A stretch of 64,000 nucleotides of DNA from Ochrobactrum sp. CM-21-5 (GCF_014253075.1 NZ_JACLZJ010000005.1:62001-126000); one strand, 5' to 3'; numbered from the stretch's first letter, positions 1 to 8,777 are shown. Notes: generated by a model not told the origin, from the letters alone. Made by a program: numbers and translations.

Positions 1-1029
1 ACAATTCATCGGCTTCAGCGCGAACACGCGGTCGTCATCGGTTTCGTCACCGGCAACAGTCACCTTGAACATATTATCGCGATACCAGCCCCAATGGCCT
101 GAGGTCTCCCAAAGCGACTTGTCCAGCACCTGCGGCGCATTGACTTCCTGGTAGCCATGGCTGTCCAGACGGCGACGCATATAACTGACCAGTGTCTGGA
201 ACATCTTCCAGCCTTTGGCGTGCCAGAACACGACGCCCGGTCCTTCTTCCTGAAAATGGAAAAGGTCCATCTCCCGACCAAGACGGCGGTGGTCGCGCTT
301 TTCTGCTTCTTCAAGCATATGCAGATATGCCTGAAGATCATTGTCGTTGGCAAAAGCCGTGCCATAGATACGGGTCAGCATCGGGTTATTGGCATCGCCG
401 CGCCAGTAAGCGCCTGCAACCTTCATCAGCTTGAAGGAATTACCGATCTGCCCCGTCGAAGCCATGTGTGGACCGCGACAAAGGTCGAACCAGTGGCCCT
501 GATAATAAATCTTGAGGTCCTGCCCCTCGGGAATGGCGTCCACGAGTTCGACCTTGTAGTTTTCGCCCTTGTCGGCAAAAACTTGGCGGGCTTTTTCACG
601 CGACCAGACTTCCTTGGTAAAGGGCTTGTTGCGCTGAATAATCTCGCGCATCTTCTTTTCGATCACCGGCAGATCGTCGAGCGTAAATGGCTCATTGCGC
701 GCAAAATCGTAATAGAAACCATTTTCAATGACAGGACCGATTGTCACCTGCGTTCCCGGAAACAGCTCCTGGACAGCTTCAGCCAGAACGTGGGCTGTGT
801 CGTGGCGAATGAGTTCCAGCGCACGCGGATCTTCGCGGGTCAGAATCTCGATCTTACCGGAAGCGCCAAGCGGATCGGACAGATCGCGCACGGTGCCGTC
901 AACGGCATAGGCCACAGCCTTCTTGGCGAGAGATTTGGAAATTGATTCCGCCAGTGCCACCCCGGTCATTGACGCATCGTATTCGCGTACGGAACCATCG
1001 GGAAATTGCATGGAAACGGTATTCGACAT
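1..1029 (-). CDS. thrS: Threonine--tRNA ligase, N-terminal 343 residues (3' end outside window)
   Basis: Charges tRNA-Thr with threonine in the cytoplasm. The visible part starts with an N-terminal TGS domain ([20 protein letters not shown], about residues 1-62), followed by the second editing/additional domain with the [11 protein letters not shown] motif and the [12 protein letters not shown] motif that are typical of ThrRS, and then enters the class II catalytic core ([15 protein letters not shown]). The gene runs off the left edge, so the anticodon-binding domain is not seen. The ATG at 1029 is the natural start because the TGS domain begins there. It is divergent from nothing close: the next gene on the same strand lies 160 nt upstream. 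Identification is from family motifs and is very secure. Confidence 0.96.
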   Translation of the reverse strand, partial: MSNTVSMQFPDGSVREYDASMTGVALAESISKSLAKKAVAYAVDGTVRDLSDPLGASGKIEILTREDPRALELIRHDTAHVLAEAVQELFPGTQVTIGPVIENGFYYDFARNEPFTLDDLPVIEKKMREIIQRNKPFTKEVWSREKARQVFADKGENYKVELVDAIPEGQDLKIYYQGHWFDLCRGPHMASTGQIGNSFKLMKVAGAYWRGDANNPMLTRIYGTAFANDNDLQAYLHMLEEAEKRDHRRLGREMDLFHFQEEGPGVVFWHAKGWKMFQTLVSYMRRRLDSHGYQEVNAPQVLDKSLWETSGHWGWYRDNMFKVTVAGDETDDDRVFALKPMNC

Positions 1030-1189
1030 TCTATTCATCCTTATCCAGTCCCGCCAACGATTGCGGGTGGTTTTCGATCATGCATATAAAGGAAGTCTGG
1101 CTTCTAATCTCTTTTGTGCGACCAGTAAAGCGCCGCAACCTGACAACAACAGGCAACAGGAAGCGACGAAATGTCCGAACGCCGTAGAA

Positions 1190-2392
1190 TTAGTTCCGGA
1201 TCGGAAGACAATCGATATTCTGGCGCTTCAACTGGGCACATGCTTTTTCGGCGGATACAGAATCCTTGAAACCTGCGAAACGCACACGATAGACCTTGCG
1301 GCGCTTTTCAGCGGGCGAGATTTCCGCTTTCAAACCCGGAGCCACCTTATCGACCGCCGGACGCAGCTTTTCCTGAAGTTCCTTGGCTCCTGCAAGCGTT
1401 GGAGGAGCGCCAAGCTGGATTGTCCACACCGCTGCACTGGCTGCGATCAGAAAACCGCCATCACCCTGCTCGATCCGTGACTCATCAATCAGATCGGCGA
1501 CCGCATCTACTTTCGGCTTGGCCGCGACGGACTTCGCCGGCGGCAACGGCTTTGCCATGGCGACAACCGGCTGATCCGTAGCCGTTCCCTCGGTTCCAAA
1601 GTGGGTCAAAAGCTTTGCCATCTGGTCGTCACGCTGACGCGCAGAACCAGCCCCCAGAACAACACCGACAAGATGCCTGTTGTTGATGATGGCCGAGGAG
1701 ACGAGGTTATAGCCGGAAACGTCCGTATAGCCGGTCTTGATACCGTCCACTCCCTGATAGCGGTACATCAGATTGTTGTGGCCTTTGCGCTCCTTGCCCC
1801 GAAACGTGAACGAGGATTGCGAAAACAAAGAATATTCCTGCGGAAAATCACGCCGCAATGACATTCCAAGCACAGCCATGTCGCGTGCAGTCGTCAGCTG
1901 GGTCGCTTTTGCAGTCAATCCCGACGGATTAACGAAAAATGTGCTCTTCATGCCGATCTGTCGCGCCCGCTGGGTCATCAAGCGACCAAATGCCGCCTCC
2001 GAACCCGCGATATACTCGCCAAGAACGGTGGCCGCATCGTTGGCGGAAACCACGATCATGCCATTGATCGCATCGCGGACCGTTATGGTCTCACCGGGCT
2101 TGAGCCAGAGCTTCATGCGCACCTTGGCTGCGGCATTCTTTGATACGGGCATGGCATCGTCCCAATGCAGCTGCCCCGTCTTCAGTGCCTCGAATGCAAT
2201 GTAGAGTGTCATCATCTTGGCCAGCGATGCAGGAGCCCGCTGTATGTTCGCATCGTCCTGCCCCAGCACGCGTCCGCTATCCGCGTCAAACACCACCCAA
2301 GAGGTATTTGCCATGGATGCAGAGGTACAGAATATGGTCGTTCCGAATGCAACAGAGGCAACGAAACGCGAAAAGCGGGACGATTTCAGCAT
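1190..2392 (-). CDS. D-alanyl-D-alanine carboxypeptidase (penicillin-binding protein, peptidase S11) with C-terminal SPOR domain
   Basis: A 400-residue periplasmic enzyme that trims the terminal D-Ala of peptidoglycan pentapeptides. An N-terminal signal peptide (MLKSSRFSRFVASVAFGTTI, cleavage near SMA-NTS) is followed by the three penicillin-binding motifs in order: SLAK (SxxK nucleophile), SAN and KTG (GIKTGYTDVSG). A proline/alanine/lysine-rich linker leads to a C-terminal SPOR domain (AAVWTIQLGAPPTLAGAKEL to the end), which in this family binds denuded septal glycan. The frame is open 33 codons further upstream, but the start at 2392 puts the signal peptide at the N-terminus. The SPOR fusion suggests action at the division site; this is inference. 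Class secure, exact DacA/DacC-type paralogue not determined. Confidence 0.93.
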   Translation of the reverse strand: MLKSSRFSRFVASVAFGTTIFCTSASMANTSWVVFDADSGRVLGQDDANIQRAPASLAKMMTLYIAFEALKTGQLHWDDAMPVSKNAAAKVRMKLWLKPGETITVRDAINGMIVVSANDAATVLGEYIAGSEAAFGRLMTQRARQIGMKSTFFVNPSGLTAKATQLTTARDMAVLGMSLRRDFPQEYSLFSQSSFTFRGKERKGHNNLMYRYQGVDGIKTGYTDVSGYNLVSSAIINNRHLVGVVLGAGSARQRDDQMAKLLTHFGTEGTATDQPVVAMAKPLPPAKSVAAKPKVDAVADLIDESRIEQGDGGFLIAASAAVWTIQLGAPPTLAGAKELQEKLRPAVDKVAPGLKAEISPAEKRRKVYRVRFAGFKDSVSAEKACAQLKRQNIDCLPIRN

Positions 2393-2539
2393 TATTGCTC
2401 GCAAGAATGTAAACGCCGGGTGGACATGTAGGCAAATTGCGGCCCTAAGAAGACCGGTGTGATGCCTAATGAACATTCCACCATGAAACATTTATATCGT
2501 TAATGTTTTATATACACTCGCCCAAAAAATGGGGAGAAA

Positions 2540-2911
2540 TCAGTTCTGGGGAGTCGAGCAGCGCCAGTATCGCCAAGGCAAGTACCAACGGAAATAACGA
2601 GAAAGCTCGCGCGGCACAGGATCGAAACCATGCGTGCCGAAGGGGCCGCAGCGAACGACCCGAAATAGCCCCATCCAGCTGCCGTTCCATAGTCCGTGAC
2701 GGGCTATGGCTTCATAGGCATATTCCGAACACGTCGGCAGGTGACGACAGGAATTTCCGATAAAGGATGACAGGGTGACCTGATAAAAGCGTATCAACGA
2801 TGTGCCGAACAGCCTTGCCGGCGTTTTCCGCCAAGGGTCGGTGAAGTTACGAGTCTGGTGTTTGGCTTTCGCCGCACTCTCACCAATGTGATTTTCACCG
2901 CAGGCACACAT
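2540..2911 (-). CDS. yidD: Membrane protein insertion efficiency factor YidD
   Basis: A 123-residue member of the YidD family, a small cationic, membrane-associated protein that helps insertion of inner-membrane proteins by YidC. The diagnostic block is visible: RFYQVTLSSFIGNSCRHLPT followed by CSEYAYEAIARHGLWNGSWM and RCGPFGTHGFDPVP. The ATG at 2911 lies 1 nt beyond the stop of the upstream Fe-S scaffold gene (2913-3353), so the two are probably co-transcribed; the frame stays open to 2965 inside that gene, which is a less likely start. The N-terminal 30 residues (with CACGENH) are longer than in typical YidD and not conserved in the family as I know it. Confidence 0.93.
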   Translation of the reverse strand: MCACGENHIGESAAKAKHQTRNFTDPWRKTPARLFGTSLIRFYQVTLSSFIGNSCRHLPTCSEYAYEAIARHGLWNGSWMGLFRVVRCGPFGTHGFDPVPRELSRYFRWYLPWRYWRCSTPQN

Positions 2912-2912
2912 T

Positions 2913-3353
2913 CTACGCGGCTTTCGCCTTCTCCTCGATCTGGCGGATACAATCGAGGACAGCATCGAAGGTCAGGAGCGTGGAAGCATGGCGCGCCTTG
3001 TAATCGCGCACCGGCTCGAAATACTTCAGATCCTCGAATCGTCCTTGTGGTGCCGGAGCGTTATCTTTCAGCATTTTATACATCGCGTCGCGAACGGCCT
3101 TTAGCTCGTCCGCCGTTGTGCCAATAATATTGCGCGCCATAACAGAAGACGACGCCTGACCGAGAGCGCATGCTTTCACTTCGTGGGCAAAATCCGTGAC
3201 GGCGCCGTCTTTCATTTTCAGATAGACTGTTACAGTCGAACCGCAGAGCTTCGAATGCACCGTCGCAACGGCATCAGGATCCGCAAGCCTACCCAAACGC
3301 TCTATATTGCCGGCGAATTCCAGAATGCGTTTATTATATATATCGTCGATCAT
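2913..3353 (-). CDS. IscU/SufU-like iron-sulfur cluster assembly scaffold
   Basis: A 146-residue NifU N-terminal/IscU-fold protein on which [Fe-S] clusters are built before transfer. Three candidate ligand cysteines are visible: KLCGSTVTVYL, VKACALGQASSSVMARNIIG and a C-terminal LDCIRQIEEK. This spacing is the IscU/SufU pattern. The ATG at 3353 (MIDDIYNKRILEFAGNI) is where family members begin; the open frame extends to 3500 but that extension lacks similarity. It sits directly before yidD, not within an isc or suf cluster, so which machinery it serves cannot be told from the context. Fold confident, pathway assignment moderate. Confidence 0.88.
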   Translation of the reverse strand: MIDDIYNKRILEFAGNIERLGRLADPDAVATVHSKLCGSTVTVYLKMKDGAVTDFAHEVKACALGQASSSVMARNIIGTTADELKAVRDAMYKMLKDNAPAPQGRFEDLKYFEPVRDYKARHASTLLTFDAVLDCIRQIEEKAKAA

Positions 3354-3711
3354 GTGGGCGAACCTTCCGCCTTGCCGGAGAAAAACAAAAAATTGTCGCC
3401 CGGCTGCGGTTTGAAGTTGCAATTTACTGTCTATATAATAGGCAAGTAGCGTCTGCGCCATGGGCAACGTGAGAACATTCAATCTGATGGAATGTATCAA
3501 ATGGTCCCATGCTATGTTTTACGCCTGATCCTAACCGAAAAGTCTACAGCTTTCCGGGATTGGTGTGTGAGCACAGAACAGAAGGCAGCCGCACGAGACC
3601 AGTCCGGTGACCTTAAGCCGCCGGATCAATACATCGCCCGCTCGCAAAGCGTATCGTTGTATTGTCCGTTTAACTCGTCTCCTCCTTGAAGGAGACTACT
3701 GGAGAATACTG

Positions 3712-4356
3712 ATGGACGCGCGCATCCTCGAAAAAGATGACGAATCCGGCCTGACTTCCAGCAAGCAGGCAAACGTAACCCCGATGCACGGCAAGCCTAC
3801 CCAGGCCGATGCCGAAGCCGCCGTGCGCACCCTCCTGCTATGGGCTGGAGACAATCCCGACCGTGAAGGCCTATTGGAAACGCCCAAACGCGTCGCCAAA
3901 GCCTATAAGGAGCTGTTCGCGGGTTATTCCGAGGACCCGGAAGAAGTCCTTGGCACAACGTTCGAGGAAGTTGCAGGCTATGACGACCTCGTTCTGATAA
4001 AGGATATCTCCTTCTTCTCGCATTGCGAACACCATATGGTGCCAATCATCGGCAAGGCGCATGTCGCCTACCTGCCCGAAAGCGAGGTCGTCGGTTTGTC
4101 CAAGATCGCGCGCGTCGTCGATATTTTTGCCCGTCGCCTGCAAACGCAGGAAAGTATCACGGCGCAGATTGCCGACACCATCCAGCGCATCCTGAAACCG
4201 CGTGGCGTTGCCGTCATGATCGAGGCTGAGCACATGTGCATGGCCATGCGTGGTATCCGCAAGCAGGGTTCGACCACCATCACCACCACCTTTACCGGTG
4301 AATTTAAGGAAAAGGTGGATGAACAGGTGCGTTTCATGACCTTTCTTCGCAAATAA
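3712..4356 (+). CDS. folE: GTP cyclohydrolase I
   Basis: Converts GTP to 7,8-dihydroneopterin triphosphate, the first step of tetrahydrofolate synthesis. The 214-residue product carries the zinc and active-site blocks: [39 protein letters not shown] and [17 protein letters not shown] (Cys and His ligands in HCEHH and HMCM). The start at 3712 is chosen because GGAG at 3701-3704 precedes it at normal spacing; the open frame continues upstream to 3607 without family similarity. hisI follows after 20 nt, so these two are likely one transcript. Later pathway genes folP, folB and folK are at 35-37 kb. Confidence 0.97.
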   Translation: MDARILEKDDESGLTSSKQANVTPMHGKPTQADAEAAVRTLLLWAGDNPDREGLLETPKRVAKAYKELFAGYSEDPEEVLGTTFEEVAGYDDLVLIKDISFFSHCEHHMVPIIGKAHVAYLPESEVVGLSKIARVVDIFARRLQTQESITAQIADTIQRILKPRGVAVMIEAEHMCMAMRGIRKQGSTTITTTFTGEFKEKVDEQVRFMTFLRK

Positions 4357-4376
4357 GCGCATCGTCAGGCGTCAGA

Positions 4377-4802
4377 ATGAGCTTTTTTTCAGCCCAGCCT
4401 TCCGACAAGAAAACCATTGAAGAAGGCGCGGTATTCATGCCGCGCTTCGACGCGGCAGGTCTTATCACCGCTGTTGTAACCGATGCGCAGGACGGTGAAC
4501 TTCTGATGGTCGCCCATATGAACGAGGAAGCGCTGCGCTTGACCCTTGAAACCGGCATTGCGCATTACTGGTCTCGCTCGCGCAAGACGCTCTGGAAGAA
4601 GGGCGAAACCTCGGGCAATCTGCAAAACGTCGTTGAACTGCGCACGGATTGTGATCAGGACGCACTGTGGCTGAAAGTGCGTGTAACCGGTGACGGTCCG
4701 ACCTGCCACACCGGTCGTCATTCCTGTTTCTATCGTCAGGTCATCGCGGAAAACGGTAAACCATCGTTGAAGACGAACAGCAGCTGCGATCACGATCATT
4801 GA
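4377..4802 (+). CDS. hisI: Phosphoribosyl-AMP cyclohydrolase
   Basis: Third step of histidine biosynthesis: hydrolyses phosphoribosyl-AMP to ProFAR. The 141-residue, single-domain enzyme shows the family blocks [38 protein letters not shown] and the cysteine motifs [13 protein letters not shown] and [11 protein letters not shown] that hold zinc. There is no fused HisE domain, as usual in alphaproteobacteria. It begins 20 nt after folE and ends just before a 10-bp hairpin at 4821-4847, so folE-hisI probably form one unit. Confidence 0.96.
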   Translation: MSFFSAQPSDKKTIEEGAVFMPRFDAAGLITAVVTDAQDGELLMVAHMNEEALRLTLETGIAHYWSRSRKTLWKKGETSGNLQNVVELRTDCDQDALWLKVRVTGDGPTCHTGRHSCFYRQVIAENGKPSLKTNSSCDHDH

Positions 4803-4820
4803 TCAACTTCAAAACGATGT

Positions 4821-4847
4821 GATGACGCGAATATCGCTCGCGTCATC
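4821..4847 (+). terminator. Hairpin after hisI
   Basis: A perfect 10-bp stem (GATGACGCGA with TCGCGTCATC) and a 7-nt loop, 19 nt after the hisI stop. The T-tract behind it is weak (AATTTG), so factor-independent termination is only probable. Confidence 0.55.
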
Positions 4848-4917
4848 AATTTGCAGTATTTATTCTTTGGATACCATGTTTCGCTAAACTGTAAGAAACA
4901 AAGAGGTGTCCATCGTG

Positions 4918-5862
4918 ATGCTGGCATGGGGCCCAAGGCGGAAGACAGCGAATACAGACGTTGAACCGCCGGCACAGGAAATCGTCGAAATACCCGAAGT
5001 CAGGCGTGAACCGCGCAAGATCGCACTAGCGCTTGGCGGCGGCGCTGCACGCGGCTGGGCGCATATCGGCGTTTTGCGGGCGCTTGATGAAGCTGGCATC
5101 GAAGTCGAAATGATCGCTGGCACGTCCATCGGGGCGCTGGTAGGCGGTTGTTATCTGGCCGGCAAGCTTGACGAACTTGAAGAGTTTGCACGAAGTCTGA
5201 CCCGGCGGCGTATGTTCAATCTTCTGGATATCGCCTTTCGCGGCAGCGGCCTGTTCGGTGGCATGAAGCTTGACGGGCGCTTGCGCGAGCATCTCGACGG
5301 GGTAACGATCGAAGAACTTTCGCGCCCCTTCGTCGCCGTTTGTGCCGAATTGAAAACCGGACATGAAATTTGGCTGTCTTCCGGGCCACTGGTCGACGCC
5401 ATGCGTGCATCTTACGCCCTTCCCGGCGTGTTTGAGCCCGTTCGGTGGGGAGATCGCGTGTTGGTCGATGGTGCGCTTGTCAATCCGGTTCCGGTATCTG
5501 TTTGCCGCGCATATGAACAGCGGCTCGTCCTCGCCGTAAACCTTCACTATGATCAGTATGGTCGAGCGGCCGTCATAAAACACGCGCAAGCGCGTCAGGA
5601 AGGCTTTTCCGGCATCATTCACGGCGAAAAGGAAGCGCGACTCGGAATCACCGGCGTGATGATGGAAGCCTTCAATATCATTCAGGATCGCATTTCCCGC
5701 GCCCGCATGGCCGGAGATCCGCCAGACGTCTCGCTGATGCCCACCGTCGGCCAGATCGGTCTTGCTGATTTTCATCGTGCCGCTGAAGCAATCGACGCCG
5801 GCTATGCCGAAACGATCAAGCGGCTTGAAGATATCAAGCGGCTTCAAGGTATTGCAGGCTAA
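4918..5862 (+). CDS. Patatin-like phospholipase (RssA/NTE family)
   Basis: A 314-residue lipid acyl hydrolase of the bacterial patatin family. Seen directly: oxyanion-hole glycine run ALGGGAARGWAHIGVLRAL, nucleophile elbow GTSIG, and the catalytic Asp in VDGALVNPVPVSVC; together these form the Ser-Asp dyad. No signal peptide or membrane span is evident, suggesting a cytoplasmic enzyme. Start is uncertain: AGAGG at 4902-4906 fits the GTG at 4915 or ATG at 4918 better than the in-frame GTG at 4906. It stands alone between two hairpins. Substrate unknown. Confidence 0.9.
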   Translation: MLAWGPRRKTANTDVEPPAQEIVEIPEVRREPRKIALALGGGAARGWAHIGVLRALDEAGIEVEMIAGTSIGALVGGCYLAGKLDELEEFARSLTRRRMFNLLDIAFRGSGLFGGMKLDGRLREHLDGVTIEELSRPFVAVCAELKTGHEIWLSSGPLVDAMRASYALPGVFEPVRWGDRVLVDGALVNPVPVSVCRAYEQRLVLAVNLHYDQYGRAAVIKHAQARQEGFSGIIHGEKEARLGITGVMMEAFNIIQDRISRARMAGDPPDVSLMPTVGQIGLADFHRAAEAIDAGYAETIKRLEDIKRLQGIAG

Positions 5863-6003
5863 CTTCTCGCCCCGCAGCGAATCTCACGAACAAAGATTTG
5901 CTTTTTTGCCCGTCAGTGAGCTGCCCTGAGAGCCATTTCATCGTATCTGGCTTTGCGCTGTACAGAATTTCCGGAAAAATCTTGGAGCCTAGAACTCTTT
6001 AAG

Positions 6004-6025
6004 AAAGCCCGGAAAATCGGGCTTT
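6004..6025 (+). terminator. Hairpin downstream of the patatin gene
   Basis: Stem AAAGCCCG / CGGGCTTT (8 bp) with loop GAAAAT, 141 nt after the patatin stop. Stem ends in TTT but no long T-tract follows. The rest of 5863-6166 shows no gene. Confidence 0.5.
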
Positions 6026-6166
6026 AGTCATCCTGTTTCACGAATGGCGATCTGCTTTTTCACATTCTTTTTCAAAAAGATTAGCGGAAGATGCAGATGG
6101 GACTTGTGTACCCCCAAGCGATTTGCTAAATGCCCCCTCGCCGACGGAGTTCGGCTCCTACCACGG

Positions 6167-6251
6167 GCGGTCGTGGCGGAATTGGTAGACGCGCAGCGTT
6201 GAGGTCGCTGTGGGGCAACCCGTGGAAGTTCGAGTCTTCTCGACCGCACCA
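6167..6251 (+). tRNA. tRNA-Leu (anticodon GAG)
   Basis: Full cloverleaf: acceptor stem GCGGTCG pairs with CGACCGC, followed by encoded ACCA (discriminator A and CCA) at 6248-6251. Anticodon stem CAGCG/CGCTG encloses loop TTGAGGT, with anticodon GAG at 6201-6203. The long variable arm (TGGGGCAACCCG region) marks a class II tRNA, and GTTCGAGTC is the T-loop. Reads CTC/CTT leucine codons. Confidence 0.96.
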
Positions 6252-6287
6252 TTTAAACTTTATGGTATCTAAGTTATTGATTTTACT

Positions 6288-6307
6288 AAACCCGCTTGCG
6301 CGGGTTT
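6288..6307 (+). terminator. Terminator of tRNA-Leu(GAG)
   Basis: Perfect 8-bp stem AAACCCGC / GCGGGTTT with tetraloop TTGC, followed by TGTGTTTT. Position 37 nt after the tRNA fits a factor-independent terminator. Confidence 0.8.
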
Positions 6308-6590
6308 TGTGTTTTCTGGCCCATGTCGCCACCTTCCCTGAACATAGACTCTGAAATTTCTCGCTGTAGTACATCACGCCGGTTCAGTTTGAATAGCTGC
6401 TGATATTCCGGGAACGAGAAACAACTCCGCTCGACAAGAAGCTCAGTGGCACTTTCATCGTGGCTGGAAACCTTGCGGATTCCATTTCCGCGAAAAGGCG
6501 TCCCTTGCCATCAAAAATGGAAACAGTGGAGATGGCCGAATGCAGCAGCTTAAGCGGATGACTTTAAAGAGAATAGCACCCGCGGTTTGA
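6308..6590. other. Non-coding gap between the two tRNA-Leu genes
   Basis: No convincing open frame, repeat or integrase remnant is visible. Because 6591 is the 3' end of the minus-strand tRNA-Leu(TAA), this is the side where an element integrated at that tRNA would lie; I see no duplicated tRNA 3' end here. Confidence 0.5.
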
Positions 6591-6677
6591 TGGTGCCCGC
6601 AGCCGGACTCGAACCGGCAAGCCCATACGGGCGGCGGATTTTAAGTCCGCAGTGTTTACCAGTTTCACCATGCGGGC
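6591..6677 (-). tRNA. tRNA-Leu (anticodon TAA)
   Basis: On the minus strand, acceptor stem GCCCGCA pairs with TGCGGGC and ACCA is encoded at the 3' end (6591-6594). Anticodon stem GCGGA/TCCGC encloses CTTAAAA, giving anticodon TAA. The variable arm is long, as in all tRNA-Leu, and GGTTCGAGTCC is the T-arm. Reads TTA/TTG. Confidence 0.95.
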
Positions 6678-6723
6678 AGTGATCGGCTTATCGCGTCAAT
6701 AGCAACTAACAGGAGAGCTTTCA

Positions 6724-6813
6724 ATGGCAAAACCAAGGGGTTCGGCGTGGAGAATACTGTCAACTATTAGAGGGAGCGCTATCGATATAGGCAAACCAAT
6801 TGCCAGAACATGA
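6724..6813 (+). CDS. Possible 29-residue small protein, unrecognised
   Basis: An ATG at 6724 is preceded by an unusually good ribosome-binding site (AGGAGAG at 6711-6717, 6 nt spacing) and opens a 29-codon frame ending in TGA. The product is basic (MAKPRGSAWRILSTI at its start) with no family I recognise. It could be a real small protein, or the decayed 5' end of a longer gene. Only the ribosome-binding site and context support it. Confidence 0.25.
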   Translation: MAKPRGSAWRILSTIRGSAIDIGKPIART

Positions 6814-6867
6814 GGCGATCGGCCAGGCACCCTGATCGAATTGGTCCAGCGTGTTTATTGAATGGAC

Positions 6868-6921
6868 TTGCTTACATGATCGATACGGCAATATACTAAT
6901 CGTATATGTTTCATATATTAG
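6868..6921 (+). promoter_or_regulatory. Candidate promoter with overlapping inverted repeat upstream of the ParD-like/map operon
   Basis: TTGCTT (6868-6873), an 18-nt spacer and TATACT (6892-6897) look like a sigma-70-type promoter. The -10 overlaps an imperfect inverted repeat at 6896-6921, with outer arms CTAA/TTAG and inner arms TATATG/CATATA separated by a small bulge. An operator over the promoter of a gene for a ParD-type DNA-binding antitoxin fits autoregulation. The base pairing is seen; the function is inferred. Confidence 0.4.
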
Positions 6922-6932
6922 CTAGGCCCGCT

Positions 6933-7145
6933 ATGGGAATCGTGAAGATCAGCGATGAATTGCATGAGGAATTGCGCAAGGCGAGCAACGTCATGTGCCG
7001 CTCTATCAATGCGCAGGCTGAGTATTGGATGAAGATCGGCATGCTGGCACAGGCCAATCCTGAGATGCCATTCAACGAGATCGTCCAGATGCAATTGCGT
7101 ACAGCACAGGTGGAGATTCCCGTTCTAGCGGTGCAATCGTCATGA
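6933..7145 (+). CDS. ParD-like antitoxin-family protein
   Basis: A 70-residue protein of the ParD-like type (as I recall, Pfam ParD_like). It starts MGIVKISDELHEELRKAS, a beta-strand plus helix typical of ribbon-helix-helix proteins, and continues with SINAQAEYWMKIGMLAQAN. In toxin-antitoxin systems such proteins bind DNA and a ParE toxin, but no toxin gene is present; the stop codon overlaps the start of a methionine aminopeptidase gene (ATGA at 7142-7145), so the two are translationally coupled. The ATG at 6933 was chosen over the upstream in-frame ATG at 6906, since the latter lies in the candidate operator and adds residues outside the fold. Function of the pairing is unknown. Confidence 0.75.
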   Translation: MGIVKISDELHEELRKASNVMCRSINAQAEYWMKIGMLAQANPEMPFNEIVQMQLRTAQVEIPVLAVQSS

Positions 7146-7918
7146 CCAAAACGCCTGCTGAAGTGGAAAAGATGGCAGCATCCGGTGCGTTGCTGGCATC
7201 CGTTTTTGCACTTCTGGACCGCATGCCTCTAGCGGGCATGACCACGATGCAGGTCAACGATCTGGTCGACGATTATATCACGCGCGAACTTCAGGCGCGA
7301 CCTGCCAGTAAAGGCCAATATGACTATCCCTACGTGCTGAACTGTTCGAAGAACGAGGTCGTCTGCCATGGCATGCCCTCGAATGACGAAATCATTGCCG
7401 ACGGCGAAATCATCAACTTCGACATCACGCTGGAGAAGGACGGTTATATCGCCGATTCCAGCAAGACTTACATGATCGGAGAAGTTGCACCTTTTGCTTC
7501 GCGTCTGGTGCGTGTGACCTATGAAGCGCTTTGGAAAGGTATAGCTGCGGTTCACCCCGGAGCCACGACCGGCGATATCGGCCATGCCATTGAACGCTTT
7601 GCCAAGCGATACAATTATGGCGTGGTGCGAGACTATTGTGGTCATGGCATCGGACGACAGATGCACGAGGAACCACAGATCCTGCATTTCGGCAAACCCG
7701 GCACGGGAACCCGCCTCCGTGAAGGTATGGTTTTTACCATTGAACCAATGCTCAATCAGGGCACAAGCAAGGTGAAGACCGAAAAGGATGGCTGGACGGT
7801 CGTGACTCGCGACGGAAAACTGTCGGCGCAATTTGAGCATACGGTGGCGGTTACAGCAAACGGGGTGCGCGTGTTAACGCTGCGTCCTGGTGAAGAGAAA
7901 ATGCTGACCAAACTATGA
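7142..7918 (+). CDS. map: Type I methionine aminopeptidase
   Basis: Removes the initiator methionine from new proteins. The 258-residue enzyme has all five metal ligands in order: the two Asp in INFDITLEKDGYIADSSKT, His in CGHGIGRQMHEEP, Glu in FTIEPML and Glu in FEHTVAV, plus the substrate-binding His in VCHGMPSN. So it should be active. The N-terminus lacks a zinc-finger extension. It overlaps the ParD-like gene by 4 nt. Alphaproteobacteria usually carry another map elsewhere, so this could be a second, specialised copy; that is inference. A 12-bp hairpin follows at 7944-7973. Confidence 0.94.
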   Translation: MTKTPAEVEKMAASGALLASVFALLDRMPLAGMTTMQVNDLVDDYITRELQARPASKGQYDYPYVLNCSKNEVVCHGMPSNDEIIADGEIINFDITLEKDGYIADSSKTYMIGEVAPFASRLVRVTYEALWKGIAAVHPGATTGDIGHAIERFAKRYNYGVVRDYCGHGIGRQMHEEPQILHFGKPGTGTRLREGMVFTIEPMLNQGTSKVKTEKDGWTVVTRDGKLSAQFEHTVAVTANGVRVLTLRPGEEKMLTKL

Positions 7919-7943
7919 GCCGGTTTCCCAGCCCCGCATTCAG

Positions 7944-7973
7944 ACGAGCCACCGCTTTCGCGCGGTGGCTCGT
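7944..7973 (+). terminator. Hairpin after map
   Basis: Perfect 12-bp stem (ACGAGCCACCGC / GCGGTGGCTCGT) with loop TTTCGC, between the convergent map and wrbA-type genes. No strong T-tract on either strand; it may act in both directions. Confidence 0.6.
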
Positions 7974-8007
7974 TGGCATCAGGCCCAATTCACAAGCATA
8001 ATTGAGA

Positions 8008-8607
8008 TCAGCCATGAAGTTTGGCCGTAATTTCCGCAACCCGCTTTCCTTGGAAGCGCGCGCCGTCCAACTCCTGTTCCGAAGGCTGCCGCGAACCGTC
8101 ACTGTCCGCAGTCGTGGTCATGCCGTAAGGTGCGCCGCCGCGAACCACATCGTTTCCCATCTGCCCCTCATAAGCATAAGACAACGGTACGATAATCATA
8201 CCGTGATGCTGCATCTGCCACTGCGTGGAGATCAGCGCCAGTTCTGCACCGCCATGTTGCGTGGCAGTTGAAACCATGACGGAGCCGACCTTGTTGAGAA
8301 GCGCACCCTTAACCCACAGACCGCCTGTCTGATCGAGAAAATTTTTCATCTGCGCGGCCATCATGCCATAACGCGTCGCCGTCCCGATAATGATGGCGTC
8401 ATAGTCAGCCAACTCGTTCGGCGTTGCGATTGGCGCATCCTGATCCATTTTATAATGAGAAGCCTTGGCTACATCGGGAGGCACCAGTTCCGGCACGCGT
8501 TTGATCGTTACGTCCGCTCCGCTCTCACGCACGCCCTCTGCCGCGGCCTTGGCCATCTGCTCCATGTGGCCATAGGCCGAATAATATAGCACCAGAACTT
8601 TCACCAT
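8008..8607 (-). CDS. wrbA: NAD(P)H:quinone oxidoreductase, WrbA type
   Basis: A 199-residue flavodoxin-fold FMN enzyme that reduces quinones by two electrons, avoiding semiquinone radicals. Recognised by the N-terminal phosphate-binding loop [20 protein letters not shown], the [20 protein letters not shown] block and [20 protein letters not shown], which are hallmarks of WrbA. Length is normal. It is monocistronic, converging on map and divergent from the CinA-domain gene at 8778. Probably stress-linked, as in relatives; no regulatory site was seen. Confidence 0.94.
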   Translation of the reverse strand: MVKVLVLYYSAYGHMEQMAKAAAEGVRESGADVTIKRVPELVPPDVAKASHYKMDQDAPIATPNELADYDAIIIGTATRYGMMAAQMKNFLDQTGGLWVKGALLNKVGSVMVSTATQHGGAELALISTQWQMQHHGMIIVPLSYAYEGQMGNDVVRGGAPYGMTTTADSDGSRQPSEQELDGARFQGKRVAEITAKLHG

Positions 8608-8777
8608 CAGACGTCTCCGTTATCCGTGATCGCGAGGCTTTTCCCGCAAAAGCTAAACTAGGGGAGCCCATCGCTTTGGAAAGACGACAAAACAGAGACG
8701 CAGCTTCAATTTATACAAAACCGTTGCAGCGCGATCCGGCTGGCGCTTAACTGTCTCCAACAGAACGGAGTCTGGGC

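Noticed and set aside
157-945. 262-codon plus-strand frame across thrS
   Set aside because: Antisense shadow; thrS carries all its motifs on the minus strand and the frame shows none.
6252-6932. Integrative element at the tRNA-Leu genes
   Set aside because: No integrase, no duplicated tRNA 3' end and no attachment repeats; the interval is short.
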